From Aeromicrobium sp. A1-2 (lineage in GTDB: Bacteria > Actinomycetota > Actinomycetes > Propionibacteriales > Nocardioidaceae), in the NCBI RefSeq assembly GCF_003443875.1, contig NZ_CP027482.1, forward strand, positions 1,488,001 to 1,552,000: 64,000 nucleotides of DNA. The letters run 5' to 3'. This document shows, one piece after another, positions 41,243 through 51,504 of this stretch. The position numbers and the translations under genes were made by a program. Below the pieces are notes generated by a model that was not told where the DNA came from, searched no databases, and saw only the letters and a list, made by a program, of their open reading frames with translations. Positions within the stretch are counted from its first letter, which is position 1; the number at the start of each line of letters is the position of its first letter.

Positions 41243-41487
41243 GCGGTTCCACGGAGGACGGCCTTGCGCGCTTCGTACTCCTCGCGGTCCACCTCGCCGC
41301 GGGCGAACCGATCGTCGAGGATCTCAAGAGCCGTACGATCCTGGGTCCGATCGCCACCGCGGCTCCGATCGCTGCCCCGGAAGATCATCACGCCGGCAAG
41401 GATCACCAAGCCCCAGAAGGCGGCCATCACCGCGATCATGACGACCCAGCTTCCTGCGCCCATCCCATTCCCGTACCAATCCATCAT
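41239..41487 (-). CDS. SHOCT-domain membrane protein
   Basis: An 82-residue protein with one transmembrane helix (about 11-34, GSWVVMIAVMAAFWGLVILAGVMIF) and a C-terminal SHOCT motif (ALEILDDRFARGEVDREEYEARKAVL). Such short SHOCT proteins often sit beside multicopper oxidases and metal-stress genes. AAGGAG lies nine bases before ATG 41487, which decides the start. It is the first gene of the coupled operon and is divergent from the OmpR-type response regulator. Confidence 0.87.
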   Translation of the reverse strand: MMDWYGNGMGAGSWVVMIAVMAAFWGLVILAGVMIFRGSDRSRGGDRTQDRTALEILDDRFARGEVDREEYEARKAVLRGTA

Positions 41488-41559
41488 CTTGAACAACTCC
41501 TTCGCGTGTCTTGCTCCCTCCATGCTCACCCGCCCGCGGGGCTCGTCCGGTCGAGGTTG

Positions 41560-41577
41560 TGTGAAGGTTCGTTGAAG
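41560..41577. promoter_or_regulatory. Direct-repeat site for an OmpR-type regulator (divergent promoter)
   Basis: TGTGAAG-GTTC-GTTGAAG: two half-sites with an 11-bp period, on the same side of the helix as OmpR/PhoB-family regulators prefer. It lies 53 bp before the response regulator start and about 73 bp before the SHOCT start. The same pattern recurs at 43541-43558. Confidence 0.6.
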
Positions 41578-41629
41578 AAGTCGCGCAGAGGTCCCTGACC
41601 AGCGTCGTCGCGCAGCCCAGGCTGGCACC

Positions 41630-42408
<779 letters not shown>

Positions 42409-42412
<4 letters not shown>

Positions 42413-43515
42413 CCCTCCGCGAACGTCTGGGCAGCGGCTTCGGAGTCCGGCTGCTCGGCGCCCAGGCGTTGGTCCTGCTCGCCGGCGCCGCGACGACCTG
42501 GATCGTCGCCACAATCGTCGGCCCCGGCATCTTCCGCGACCATCTGCACCGGGCGGGTGTCCCGCACACCGCAGCGGAGGAACAGCACGTGGAGCGGGCC
42601 TTCACCTCGTCCCTTGCCATCGCGATCTCGATCGCATTGGTCGCTGCGACCGTCACGGCCCTGGCTGTGACGTGGTACTTCTCGCGTCGGGTCCAACGAT
42701 CCATCGCGCAGGTGTCCACTGCAACGGCGCACGTGGCCGCCGGACAGTACGACGTACGCGTCAACGACCCCGGGCTGGGCCGGGAGTTCTCGGTCCTCGC
42801 GTCCACCAGCAACACGCTCGCGGAACGGCTGGAGACCGCCGAGACCACTCGCCGTCGGATGCTCGCGGACCTGGCCCACGAGATGCGCACCCCGCTGGCC
42901 ACCGTCGACGCGCACCTGGAGGCGATCGAGGATGGCATCCGAGACCTCGACGCCGACACTCTCGGCGTGATCCGCCTGAGCACCCAGCGGCTGAAGCGGC
43001 TCGCGGAAGACATCTCGGCAGTCTCGCGCGCCGAGGAGGGAATCCTGGACATCACTCGAACGCCGATAGCGGCGGCCGGCCTGGTGAGCGCCGCCGCCCG
43101 CACGGCCGACGGCCGCATCGCCGCCGCAGGCATCAACCTCCAGATCGACCTGATGACCGACGCGCAGGTGCTGGTCGATCCTGATCGCATCGGCCAGGTG
43201 CTCACCAACCTGCTCGACAACGCGCTGCGCCACACCCCGCCCGGCGGCACCGTCCGGATCTCCTGCTCCCTGCGTGGGCGATGGGTCCAGTACGTCGTGG
43301 CCGACACCGGCGACGGCATCGCGCCCGAACACCTCAGTCACGTCTTCGAGCGCTTCTATCGCGCGGACGCCGCACGGGCTCGCGCCCACGGGGGTTCGGG
43401 AATCGGACTCAGCATCGCCAAGGCGCTGGTCGAGGCCCACGGCGGTGAGATCACCGCGTCCAGTCCAGGACCAGGACGTGGGGCGGAGTTCTCGGTCCGC
43501 CTGCGGGTGATCTGA
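42409..43515 (+). CDS. Sensor histidine kinase (HAMP, HisKA), His-rich sensor loop
   Basis: A 368-residue membrane kinase. Two transmembrane helices (about 18-38 and 68-90) enclose a short extracytoplasmic loop with four histidines (FRDHLHRAGVPHTAAEEQH), suggesting metal sensing. A HAMP domain follows (about 90-145), then phosphoacceptor His157 in LADLAHEMRTPL, and the ATPase with N-box LLDNALRHT, G1 DTGDGIAPE, F-box FERFYR and G2 GSGIGLSIAKALVEAHGG. It is coupled to the response regulator by an ATGA overlap. The ligand is unproven; copper is the first guess from the downstream multicopper oxidase. Confidence 0.94.
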
Positions 43516-43540
43516 GACTCGATCGCCAACCACCGGCGAT

Positions 43541-43558
43541 CTTCGTCAAACCTTCATC
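43541..43558. promoter_or_regulatory. Direct-repeat site upstream of the multicopper oxidase
   Basis: CTTCGTC-AAAC-CTTCATC: two half-sites with an 11-bp period. Read on the other strand it is GATGAAG-GTTT-GACGAAG, matching TGTGAAG-GTTC-GTTGAAG at 41560-41577 at most positions. It lies 91 bp before the oxidase start. Confidence 0.6.
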
Positions 43559-43648
43559 GAACCCGCGCCGGAACTCCGTACCGACGCGGCAGGCTCAAGG
43601 TTGGCCGCCCAGAAGCGGCTTTGCCTGACCCGACTCGGATGAGGATTC

Positions 43649-45112
43649 ATGCCTGAACTATCGCGTCGCGGCCTGCTGCTCGGCGGACTGGCCATCGCCG
43701 CCACGGGCGCACTCGGCGCCTGTACGTCGCCATCAAGCAACCGGGTCACGTCGACGTTCGGGCCTCCCACTCGTCTGTCCGCGGCTCCCGGGCAGAGCGT
43801 GGTCGAGCGCACCCTGGTTGCGAAGCCAGCGACCCTGGACCTCGGCGGCACCGCCGTCGAGACCTGGGCGTTCGGCGACACGGCACCCGGTCCGCTGATC
43901 CGCGCGAACGCGGGCGACCTGCTCAGGATCCGTTTCGAGAACCAACTCCCGGCAGACACCACTGTGCACTGGCACGGCATCGCACTGCGCAACGAGGCTG
44001 ACGGTGTCCCGGGCCTGACCCAGAACCCGATCACGTCCGGCGACTCATTCCTCTACGAGTTCACCGCGCCTGATCCGGGCACGTACTTCTACCACCCACA
44101 CGTGGGAGTGCAGCTCGACCGAGGCCTCTACGCACCCCTGATCATCGACGACCCACGCGAGACCGGCGGCTACGACTCGGAATGGGTCCTCGTCCTGGAC
44201 GACTGGGTCGACGGCACGGGTCGCACCCCCGACGACGTGCTGGCCGAGCTCAGCGCCGCCGACGGGGAGGACTCCGGCGGCATGGGCGGCATGGACATGG
44301 GCGGCAAAAGCATGGGTGATCCCCCGTTCGGGGATGCCGGCGACGTGGCCTATCCCCACTACCTGATCAACGGCCGCGTCCCGACAGCCCCCGACGTACT
44401 TCGCGGCAAGCCGGGCGAGCGCGTCCGGCTCCGCATCATCAACGCCGGCTCCGACACCCTGTTCACCGTTGCTCTTGGCGGGCACCGACTCACGATCACC
44501 CACACCGATGGCTATGCCGTGCAGCCCCGTGAGACCGACGCGCTCTACATCGGGATGGGCGAACGCTACGACGCCATCGTGACACTCGAGGACGGGGTCT
44601 TTCCCCTCGTCGCCGCACCATACGGGAAGAAGGGCCAGGCCATGGCCCTGGTTCGCACCGGCGCCGGCAGTGCACCGGCACCGACCGTCCACCTGACTGA
44701 GCTCGACGGTGCGATCCTCGAGGCCAACGACCTGCAACCGGCTGAGTCGACTCGACTTCCCTCCCGGAAGCCCGATGCCACCGAGATGGTCCATCTGAGC
44801 GGCCAGATGGCGCCCTACCGGTGGGCCATCAACGGCGCTGCCTACGGCAAGAACGATCCCATCCTGATCGACCAGGGCGACCGGGTACGTCTGCAACTGA
44901 TGAACATGACGCAGATGACCCACCCCATGCACGTCCACGGCCACACCTTCGCCCTGCCCAACGGCCTTCGGAAGGACACCGTGCTCGTCAAGCCGATGTC
45001 ATCCCTGTCGGTCGACCTGCAGGCCGACAACCCTGGTTCCTGGATGACGCACTGCCACAACATCTACCACGGCGAGGCCGGGATGATGATCGCCCTCAAC
45101 TACCGGACCTGA
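43649..45112 (+). CDS. Multicopper oxidase (exported by Tat, CueO-like)
   Basis: A 487-residue oxidase of the three-domain type. The N-terminus SRRGLLLGGLAIAATGALGAC has the twin-arginine motif and a lipobox-like GAC, so it is exported folded and possibly lipidated. Copper ligands: HWHG (His107, His109), HPHVG (His149, His151), HPMHVHGH near 430, and HCHNIYHGEAGM (His468, Cys469, His470, His474, Met479), the last giving type 1 copper. A Met/Gly-rich stretch (GGMGGMDMGGKSMG, near 210) is typical of copper-tolerance oxidases. It follows the two-component system with a matching regulator site, so cuprous ion oxidation is the likely role. Confidence 0.93.
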   Translation: MPELSRRGLLLGGLAIAATGALGACTSPSSNRVTSTFGPPTRLSAAPGQSVVERTLVAKPATLDLGGTAVETWAFGDTAPGPLIRANAGDLLRIRFENQLPADTTVHWHGIALRNEADGVPGLTQNPITSGDSFLYEFTAPDPGTYFYHPHVGVQLDRGLYAPLIIDDPRETGGYDSEWVLVLDDWVDGTGRTPDDVLAELSAADGEDSGGMGGMDMGGKSMGDPPFGDAGDVAYPHYLINGRVPTAPDVLRGKPGERVRLRIINAGSDTLFTVALGGHRLTITHTDGYAVQPRETDALYIGMGERYDAIVTLEDGVFPLVAAPYGKKGQAMALVRTGAGSAPAPTVHLTELDGAILEANDLQPAESTRLPSRKPDATEMVHLSGQMAPYRWAINGAAYGKNDPILIDQGDRVRLQLMNMTQMTHPMHVHGHTFALPNGLRKDTVLVKPMSSLSVDLQADNPGSWMTHCHNIYHGEAGMMIALNYRT

Positions 45113-45457
45113 CGCTCAGCGGATCGCTCGGTTCAGCCGAGGATGGACCAGCGCCCGACGGTGACATCAACCACGACGTCACCGTGCGGGGTGACCCGCA
45201 GGAGCACAGCGATGCGTTGCATCACGATGATCTGCTCGCGCCACCGCGGTGTGGCATTATGCGATCGGCATCGGGCCGCCCCGAATCGCGCGCACCGACT
45301 GGTGGTGTCACTCCCTCTGCACCCCTGACCCGAAAGGACCCTGTTCCGTGAACCGTGTGGTCGTGGCTCTCAGCTGTGAACCGGTGGGCCTGATCTCGGC
45401 GCGTAGCGTGCCGCCTCGCTCGCCACACCATTCGGCTCGAGCAATCGGCGGGTCCCC
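45113..45457. other. Intergenic stretch upstream of the second MacB-like transporter
   Basis: About 345 bp without a supportable gene. An inverted pair CGGTGAC (45159-45165) and GTCACCG (45178-45184) could be a weak terminator for the oxidase gene or a regulator site. The rest should contain the ABC operon promoter. Confidence 0.45.
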
Positions 45458-46567
45458 GTGTTCGTAGCGTTCAAGGAGATCCGCCGGTCTCTCGGCCGGT
45501 TCTCACTGCTGACCTCCGCAGTGGCACTGCTGGTGCTGCTGCTCCTGTTCTTCCAAGCGGTGGCCGGCACCTTAACGAGCGGTCTGACCGGTGGGCTGGA
45601 GTCGAGCTCGGCCGATGTCCTGGTCTACGACGCGCAGGCCCGCCGCAACCCGGCGACGAGCATCGTGCCGTCGTCGGTGCAGGCAGAAGTCGCGGCGGCG
45701 ACCGATGTGGTGGCCACGTCGCAGATCGGGCTGAGCGTGTTCACCGGGACGACCGCTGGGACGGAGATCGACGTCCAGCTGGTGGGTGGCGACATGTCAG
45801 GGCCGTCCGTGCCGACCGATGTCGCGGACGGCCGACTCCCGCGCGCTCGTGGCGAGGCGTTGCTCAGTGGCTCGTCGTTCGACACCCCCATCAAGATCGG
45901 CCAGCTCGTCACCGTGGAAGGCGTGAAGCTCAAGGTCGTGGGGACCGCCGACGACGCCGCCTTCAACGTGCTCCCCACCTTGTACGTCCCGTTCGCGGAC
46001 TACGTCGCCGCGGCGCAGGAAAGAGCGGGCGCACCAATCGACGTGGCGCCCTCCCTGATCGGCGTCAAGGTCGCCGACGGCGTTGACCCGGAGGTCGTCG
46101 CCCGCTCACTGACCGCGTCGATCGACGGGATCGAGGCACTGGACCGGTCGGCGGCCGTCGACGCGCTCCCCGGAGTCAGCTCGATCACCCAGTCGTTCTC
46201 GATCCTCTACCTGCTGCTGTACCTGGTCGTTGCGATCGTCACCGGCGTGTTCTTCCTGATCCTCACGGTCCAGAAGCAGGATGCACTCGTGCTGCTGCGC
46301 GCCGTGGGTGCCAGCAGTCGTGACCTGATCGGCTCGGTCCTGATGCAGGCGCTCGTGGTGGTGGGGCTCGGCGCGCTGCTGGGCTCGGCAGTCACCGCGG
46401 CACTGCTGGCCCTGACCCAGGACGTCTTCGGTGCGACCCTCAGCGTGGGCGGGACGGCAAGGACCGTGGGTCTGATCATTGCGCTGGGCCTCGTGGCCTC
46501 GGTCGGCGCAGTACGTCGCGTGCTGGCCGTCGACCCGGTCGAAGCGACCACCACCGGAGGCATCTGA
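45458..46567 (+). CDS. FtsX/MacB-type ABC permease (first of pair)
   Basis: A 369-residue permease with an N-terminal helix (about 14-38, LTSAVALLVLLLLFFQAVAGT), a large extracytoplasmic domain, and three C-terminal helices from about 248. The motif DALVLLRAVGASSRDLIGSVLMQ marks the ATPase-contacting loop. It starts at GTG 45458. A second, related permease follows after 3 bp and an ATPase after that, giving a heterodimeric MacB-like exporter. The substrate is unknown. Confidence 0.9.
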   Translation: MFVAFKEIRRSLGRFSLLTSAVALLVLLLLFFQAVAGTLTSGLTGGLESSSADVLVYDAQARRNPATSIVPSSVQAEVAAATDVVATSQIGLSVFTGTTAGTEIDVQLVGGDMSGPSVPTDVADGRLPRARGEALLSGSSFDTPIKIGQLVTVEGVKLKVVGTADDAAFNVLPTLYVPFADYVAAAQERAGAPIDVAPSLIGVKVADGVDPEVVARSLTASIDGIEALDRSAAVDALPGVSSITQSFSILYLLLYLVVAIVTGVFFLILTVQKQDALVLLRAVGASSRDLIGSVLMQALVVVGLGALLGSAVTAALLALTQDVFGATLSVGGTARTVGLIIALGLVASVGAVRRVLAVDPVEATTTGGI

Positions 46568-46570
46568 CCC

Positions 46571-47659
46571 ATGAGAATCGCGTTCAAGGAGCTGGTCCGT
46601 CAGCCCGGTCGATTCCTCTCGGTCGGCGGGGCGCTCACCATGTTGGTCGTGCTCCTGGTCGTGCTGGGCGGCTTCCTGGACGGTCTGGAGCTCAACCAGA
46701 CCGGTCCCTACCGAGCTCATGAGGGCCGACTGCTCGTCTTCTCCGATCAGAGCAAGCTGCTGATCCAGAGGTCACAGGTGGATGCCGAGGAGGCTGCGCA
46801 GCTGGGCGCCACCGACGGGGTCGCGGCGGTCGGAGCGCTCAACCAGATCCAGTCGACGGCCAGTGACGATCAGGGCGACATCATCGACATCGTCCTGTTC
46901 GGGTACGACCTGTCGACCGACGTGCTCCCCTCTCCCCCGGCTGACGGTGGCGCCATCATCGACCAGGCGCTGGCCGACCGCAACGACGTCGCCGTGGGCG
47001 ACACCCTCCTGGTCGGCGCGACAGCGGAGCCGGTCGAGGTCGCCGGGGTCGTCGACGACCTCAGTCAGGGCTCACCCACGATCTGGATCTCGACCGAGCG
47101 TTGGCGGGCGATCGTCAAGGCAGGAAATCCGGCTGCCCTGCCACCGGAGGGGTTCAACCAGGCGTTGGTCATCGAGCCGAGCGGCGGCGCCGACACCAAG
47201 GCGCTCATCGGCAGCCTGGCTGCCGTCGACGGCGTCGCCGCGGTCCCCCCGAAGCAGGCGATCGACGCCCTGCCCGTTGTGCAGCAGCAGTCATCGACCT
47301 TCCAGGGCATCATCGGGGTCACCTTCGTCGTCACGCTGCTGGTCGTGGCGCTGTTCTTCACCCTCATCACTTTGGAACGGGTCGATCTCTACGCGGTGCT
47401 CAAGGCACTGGGCGCCCGGACCGGCAACCTGATGGCCGGGATCTCGACCCAGGCCCTGGGCGTGAGCCTGGTGGCGCTTGCCCTCGGCTTCGGGCTGAGC
47501 GTGGGCTTCGTCGGCCTGCTGCCGGCCGAGCTGCCAGTACGGCTGGAGGCAGCCCGGATGCTCCAGACCGCGGTCGGCGTGCTTGCGAGCGCGCTCCTCG
47601 GGAGCCTGTTCACCCTGCGCCGAATCTTGCGTATCGACCCTGCCGAAGCGATTGGATAG
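46571..47659 (+). CDS. FtsX/MacB-type ABC permease (second of pair)
   Basis: A 362-residue permease homologous in layout to the preceding gene: N-terminal MRIAFKELVRQPGRFLSVGGALTMLVVLLVVLGG, a central extracytoplasmic domain (about 45-240) and three C-terminal helices. The loop VDLYAVLKALGARTGNLMAG is the family signature. The ATG at 46571 follows the stop of the first permease by three bases; the ATPase gene begins 5 bp beyond its own stop. The two permeases probably form a heterodimer. Confidence 0.9.
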   Translation: MRIAFKELVRQPGRFLSVGGALTMLVVLLVVLGGFLDGLELNQTGPYRAHEGRLLVFSDQSKLLIQRSQVDAEEAAQLGATDGVAAVGALNQIQSTASDDQGDIIDIVLFGYDLSTDVLPSPPADGGAIIDQALADRNDVAVGDTLLVGATAEPVEVAGVVDDLSQGSPTIWISTERWRAIVKAGNPAALPPEGFNQALVIEPSGGADTKALIGSLAAVDGVAAVPPKQAIDALPVVQQQSSTFQGIIGVTFVVTLLVVALFFTLITLERVDLYAVLKALGARTGNLMAGISTQALGVSLVALALGFGLSVGFVGLLPAELPVRLEAARMLQTAVGVLASALLGSLFTLRRILRIDPAEAIG

Positions 47660-47663
47660 CACC

Positions 47664-48356
47664 ATGCCCGCACTTGAGCTGGACAAGGTCCGGAAGGTCT
47701 ACGGAGCCGGTGAACAGCAGGTTGTCGCCCTGAACGACGTCAGCCTGACGGTCGAGGACGACGAGATGATGGTCCTCGTCGGCCCGTCCGGGTCGGGCAA
47801 GACCACCCTGCTCACCGTGGCCGGAGCACTCCTCCGCCCGACGTCGGGCAGTGTGCGGGTCGGCGGGACGGAGATCACCGACCTCGACGACAAGCAGCTG
47901 GCCCGGTTTCGACGGGACCAGGTGGGATTCGTCTTCCAGTCCGTCAATCTGGTCTCGTTCCTGACTGCCAAGGAGAACCTGCTCGTCGTCAGGCAGTTCG
48001 GCGGCTCCCGGATCGACGCTGCGGCCAGGAAGCGGGCCGATCAGCTGCTCGACGAACTGGGCCTCGGTGGACGTGGCAACAACCTGCCGGGCCAGCTCTC
48101 CGGTGGCGAGAAGCAGCGGGTGGCCATCGGCCGGGCGCTGATGAACGACCCCTCGCTGGTGCTGGTCGACGAGCCGACATCGGCACTGGACTCCGAGCTC
48201 GGCAAGCAGGTGATGGACCTGCTCCAACGGGAGATCAAGGGGCGCGGCGTCTCGGCGATCATCGTCACGCACGACGACCGGGTTCTGCACTACGGCGACC
48301 GCACCGTGCGGATCGTCGACGGCGCCCTCGAGGCGACGGACGTGTCCCGCGCGTGA
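47664..48356 (+). CDS. MacB/LolD-type ABC ATPase
   Basis: A 230-residue ATPase with Walker A GPSGSGKTT, Q-loop FQSVNLVSFLTAKEN, signature LSGGEKQRVAIGRAL, Walker B LVLVDEPTSALD and VTHDD. It completes the transporter with the two permeases. The start ATG 47664 gives MPALELDKVRKVYG. A longer frame into the upstream permease is not used. Confidence 0.94.
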   Translation: MPALELDKVRKVYGAGEQQVVALNDVSLTVEDDEMMVLVGPSGSGKTTLLTVAGALLRPTSGSVRVGGTEITDLDDKQLARFRRDQVGFVFQSVNLVSFLTAKENLLVVRQFGGSRIDAAARKRADQLLDELGLGGRGNNLPGQLSGGEKQRVAIGRALMNDPSLVLVDEPTSALDSELGKQVMDLLQREIKGRGVSAIIVTHDDRVLHYGDRTVRIVDGALEATDVSRA

Positions 48357-48384
48357 CCCTCGGTGGGACAGACCCCCGTCGCCG

Positions 48385-48828
48385 CTAGGTCTTCTTCTGA
48401 GTTCTCCGGACTGCCGTGACGGTGCCGTGCACCTCGCACACGGCTGCCAGCGTGTTGTAGACGGTCCCAAACTTGCGAAGGTTGGTGTGGACGAGCTCGA
48501 CACGTCGTTCGGGTTCGTCGGTGCTGATCCGCAGGGCGTACTCGATGTGGGTGAACTTGGGCGGCGCGTCCTGCCGGTGAAGCACGACCTCGAGGTGGGC
48601 ATCGTCGTACTCAAAGCCCAGCAGGGCACCCGAACGGGCCAGGTTCTTGAGCATGCAAGCGGCGAAGGCGCTGCCCAACAGGTCCGCCGGACCAGGTGCT
48701 CCGGTCGACGGGGTCGCCCACCCTGCGTCGATCGGGACGACGGCCTGAGCGGCGGTGACCTCCGCCACGTCGCCGTGAACAGCCCGGGCTGTGACCTTGT
48801 ACTCCAGTGGTGCGGCCGCAGTCGTCAT
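48385..48828 (-). CDS. OsmC family peroxiredoxin
   Basis: A 147-residue OsmC/Ohr-type thiol protein. The two active cysteines are Cys58 (GPADLLGSAFAACMLKNLA) and Cys131 (YNTLAAVCEVHG), which reduce organic hydroperoxides through a disulfide cycle. The early arginine and glutamate positions are in the expected region. It is transcribed towards the ABC operon and has its own promoter in the 200 bp upstream. Confidence 0.92.
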   Translation of the reverse strand: MTTAAAPLEYKVTARAVHGDVAEVTAAQAVVPIDAGWATPSTGAPGPADLLGSAFAACMLKNLARSGALLGFEYDDAHLEVVLHRQDAPPKFTHIEYALRISTDEPERRVELVHTNLRKFGTVYNTLAAVCEVHGTVTAVRRTQKKT

Positions 48829-49036
48829 GAGGAGGACGCGACCGTGAGGAGCTGCTTCACATCAGTGGATCTCGACACGACCATGCATGAAGCGTACGAC
48901 CGTGGGGTCATCTGCCACCGGGCGCGGGATCCATGGAGCGGGCCTCGTGTCACTGCCGTGGTCTCGGTGGGCGCGGCGACGACCGGGGGACGTCGCTCGC
49001 CGCACCCGGCTCAGACCCGGACCACCTGTCAGTTGG

Positions 49037-49549
49037 TCAGCTGGTTGCGGCGCTCTTGTCTGCAGCCGCGCGGCGACCGTGCCCCTTGCCGTTGCCCTCG
49101 GCCTTTCGGTCCGCGGCTAGCGAGTCCATGGCTTCGGTGACCTTCTGCTCCGAGATGCCCAGTTCGTCCGCAAGGGCCGAAGCCATCTCCGCCCGGCGAG
49201 CTTCTCGCTGGGCCTCGGTGGGCCTCGTCCGGGTCCCGTCCTCGGCCGACTTGGGCTCGCGGTCATCGCGGACCGCCTTCAGCGCGGCCGTCACGTCTGA
49301 CTCGTCGAGGTCGAGCGCCGTGGCGAGTTCCGCGGCGCGCTCGCCCGATCCCCCACGGTGACCCCGACCGTGGCCGCGCCCCTCATCGGTCGAGGACGCG
49401 TCCGCAGCCGATGCGGTGTTCTGCGTTGCCGAGTCCTGCGCAGAGGTGCCGTCCTCGGAGGCAGAGGCCATGCCGATTCCACCGAGAGCGATGCCTGCTC
49501 CGGCCACCGAGATGACCGCAGTCGTGCCTGCTTTGCGAAGAATGCTCAT
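49037..49549 (-). CDS. Secreted His/Gly-rich protein of unknown function
   Basis: A 170-residue exported protein: signal peptide MSILRKAGTTAVISVAGAGI... with cleavage likely after MASASE. The mature part begins with Ser/Thr/Asp-rich sequence and a GRGHGRGHRGG cluster (three His). Two similar helical units follow, one near ALDLDESDVTAALKAVRDDR and one near LADELGISEQKVTEAMDSLAADR, and the end has GKGHGRR. The His/Gly and acidic parts could bind metal. GGAG lies seven bases before the ATG at 49549. A weak copy of the OmpR-type direct repeat lies about 100 bp upstream. Confidence 0.75.
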   Translation of the reverse strand: MSILRKAGTTAVISVAGAGIALGGIGMASASEDGTSAQDSATQNTASAADASSTDEGRGHGRGHRGGSGERAAELATALDLDESDVTAALKAVRDDREPKSAEDGTRTRPTEAQREARRAEMASALADELGISEQKVTEAMDSLAADRKAEGNGKGHGRRAAADKSAATS

Positions 49550-49650
49550 GGGATTACTCCTCGTGCCGGTCTCCCGGCGCCGGACCTCGTTGGTCGAGGT
49601 CGTCTGAAGCCACATTGCTGAGGAGAACTGGCAGCGACGTCAGCACGCCT

Positions 49651-49668
49651 TGTGAATCAGGTGTGAAA
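49651..49668. promoter_or_regulatory. Possible third direct-repeat regulator site
   Basis: TGTGAAT-CAGG-TGTGAAA: half-sites with the same 11-bp period and a TGAA core as the sites at 41560 and 43541, about 100 bp upstream of the secreted His-rich protein. The match is weaker and may be chance. Confidence 0.35.
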
Positions 49669-49686
49669 GGCGAACCGGTTGCGGGG

Positions 49687-51366
49687 TCAGAGCTTCTGGA
49701 GCAGTTCCGCGACCTCGCGGCGAAGCACCTTGCCCATCGCGTTGGCGGGCAGCGCCTCGAGCGCGAAGACGCGGCGAGGGACCTTGTAGGGGGTCAGCTC
49801 TCCGCGGACGTGCGTACGCAGCGCATCGGAGTCGACCTGCTGGCCCTCGACGGCCACCACGGCGGCGACCACTTCCTCGGCACCGTCGGCACTGCGGATT
49901 CCGACCACCGCGGCGTCGGCGACAGAGGCGTGTAGGCGCAGGGCCGCCTCGACCTCGGACGGATAGACGTTGAAGCCGCCGGTGATGATGACTTCCTTGA
50001 TCCGGTCGACGATCGTGATGAAGCCGTCCGGCGCCATCGTCACGATGTCACCGGTGCGGAACCAGCCATCGTGGAAGGCGGCTCGGGTCTCCTCTGGCAG
50101 GTCGCGGTAGCCGTCGAAGACCTGCGGTCCACGCACCAGCAGCTCGCCGCGATCTCCGAGAGCAACCTCGCGGTCGAGATCCTCAGGATCGACTATGCGC
50201 ACCTGGGTGTCAGGGAACGGGACCCCGATCGAGCCGGGGCGCCTGGCCTTGGACATCGGGTTGCCGACGATGACCGGGGAGGTCTCGGTGAGGCCGTAGC
50301 CCTCGACCAGCAGGCCTCCGGTGGCGGCCTCCCAACGCTCGACCAGCGGGGCCTGGAGTGCCATCGCGCCGGAGAGCGACCACTTGATCCCCCGGATCGA
50401 AATGCCCCGCTTCTCCGCCTCGTCGACGATCTTCGCGTACAGCGGTGGGACCGCCGGAAGGAACGAGGGCACATCGCGCTTGATCGCATCCATGATCAGA
50501 CCGATGTCGGGCTTGGGGAGCAGCACCAGCTTGGACCCCAACGAGAGGCCCAGGAGCACGCTCACGGTCACGCCGTACGCGTGGAAGAGCGGGAGCGCGA
50601 CCATGACGGTCTCGCGACCGGGCTCCATTGCGGGGACCCACGCCTGGCCCTGCAGCACGTTGGCCACGAGATTGCGGTGACGCAGGGGCACGCCCTTCGG
50701 CTGACCGGTGGTGCCGGACGTGTAGAGCATCAGGGCGACGTCGTCGGCGACCGGACGCGGGTGCGCGTCGTCGATCGGGTCGTTGGCCAGCAGGATCTTC
50801 CACGGCATCGCGTCGGGTGCCGGCGTGTGCAACGTGTCGCGGGCCGCGCGGGCCTTGGCAATCGGGAGTCGCAGGGCCAGGCGCTTGGCGAGGGGAAGCT
50901 CGGCGGTGAGGTCGACCGCGATGACGTGCTCGAGTGCGGTGCTGGTCCGCAGCGACTCGACCACCGGGACGACCTTGTCCCAGACGATCGCGACGCGGGC
51001 CGCGTGGTCCACGAAGGGTGCTCGCAGCTCACCGGCCGTGTAGAGCGGGTTGTGCTCGACGACCGTGGCGCCAAGGCGTACGACCGCCAGGAAGGCGATC
51101 ACGTTCTGGGGGCAGTTGGGCATCGCCAGCGCGACGTTGTCGCCGGCCTTGACGCCGAGGCCGCGCAGGCCTTCGGCGACCCGGCACACGGCGTCAGCGG
51201 TCTCGGCGTACGTCGTCACCCGGCCCATGAAGTCCAGTGCCGGCCGCCCGGCGTGGTCGCGCGCGGCCCCCTCGAAGAGGTCGAGCACCGTCGTGTCGCC
51301 GTACACAAGCGAGAGCGGGACTCCGGGGGCGTAGGACTCCGCCCAGATGGGGGGCTGAGCTGACAT
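49687..51366 (-). CDS. Long-chain acyl-CoA ligase (AMP-binding, FadD type)
   Basis: A 559-residue adenylate-forming enzyme joining a carboxylic acid to CoA through an acyl-AMP. All core motifs are present: LYTSGTTGQPKGVPLRH (P-loop), the GYGLTETSP motif, GWFRTGDI with the hinge that follows, IKEVIITGGFNVYPSEVE, and the catalytic Lys in PANAMGKVLRREV at the C-terminus. Chain length or aryl specificity cannot be read. No other beta-oxidation gene is adjacent; the TetR gene downstream is separated by 138 bp and reads the same way. Confidence 0.93.
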   Translation of the reverse strand: MSAQPPIWAESYAPGVPLSLVYGDTTVLDLFEGAARDHAGRPALDFMGRVTTYAETADAVCRVAEGLRGLGVKAGDNVALAMPNCPQNVIAFLAVVRLGATVVEHNPLYTAGELRAPFVDHAARVAIVWDKVVPVVESLRTSTALEHVIAVDLTAELPLAKRLALRLPIAKARAARDTLHTPAPDAMPWKILLANDPIDDAHPRPVADDVALMLYTSGTTGQPKGVPLRHRNLVANVLQGQAWVPAMEPGRETVMVALPLFHAYGVTVSVLLGLSLGSKLVLLPKPDIGLIMDAIKRDVPSFLPAVPPLYAKIVDEAEKRGISIRGIKWSLSGAMALQAPLVERWEAATGGLLVEGYGLTETSPVIVGNPMSKARRPGSIGVPFPDTQVRIVDPEDLDREVALGDRGELLVRGPQVFDGYRDLPEETRAAFHDGWFRTGDIVTMAPDGFITIVDRIKEVIITGGFNVYPSEVEAALRLHASVADAAVVGIRSADGAEEVVAAVVAVEGQQVDSDALRTHVRGELTPYKVPRRVFALEALPANAMGKVLRREVAELLQKL

Positions 51367-51504
51367 GGACAGGCCTTTCCGGCACAGAATGAGTGGAACA
51401 GGACTACACCCTCAAACTACATCCGGGCGGTATCGCCGGCTGCGCAGGACGACCGAGGCCCTGGTCGTGGTCATGCTCGACCGGATCCATTCGCACTCGG
51501 GCCC

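Noticed and set aside
45249..45467. Short frame before the second ABC operon
   Set aside because: Cys/Ser/Pro-rich product without bias, overlapping the permease start in another frame.
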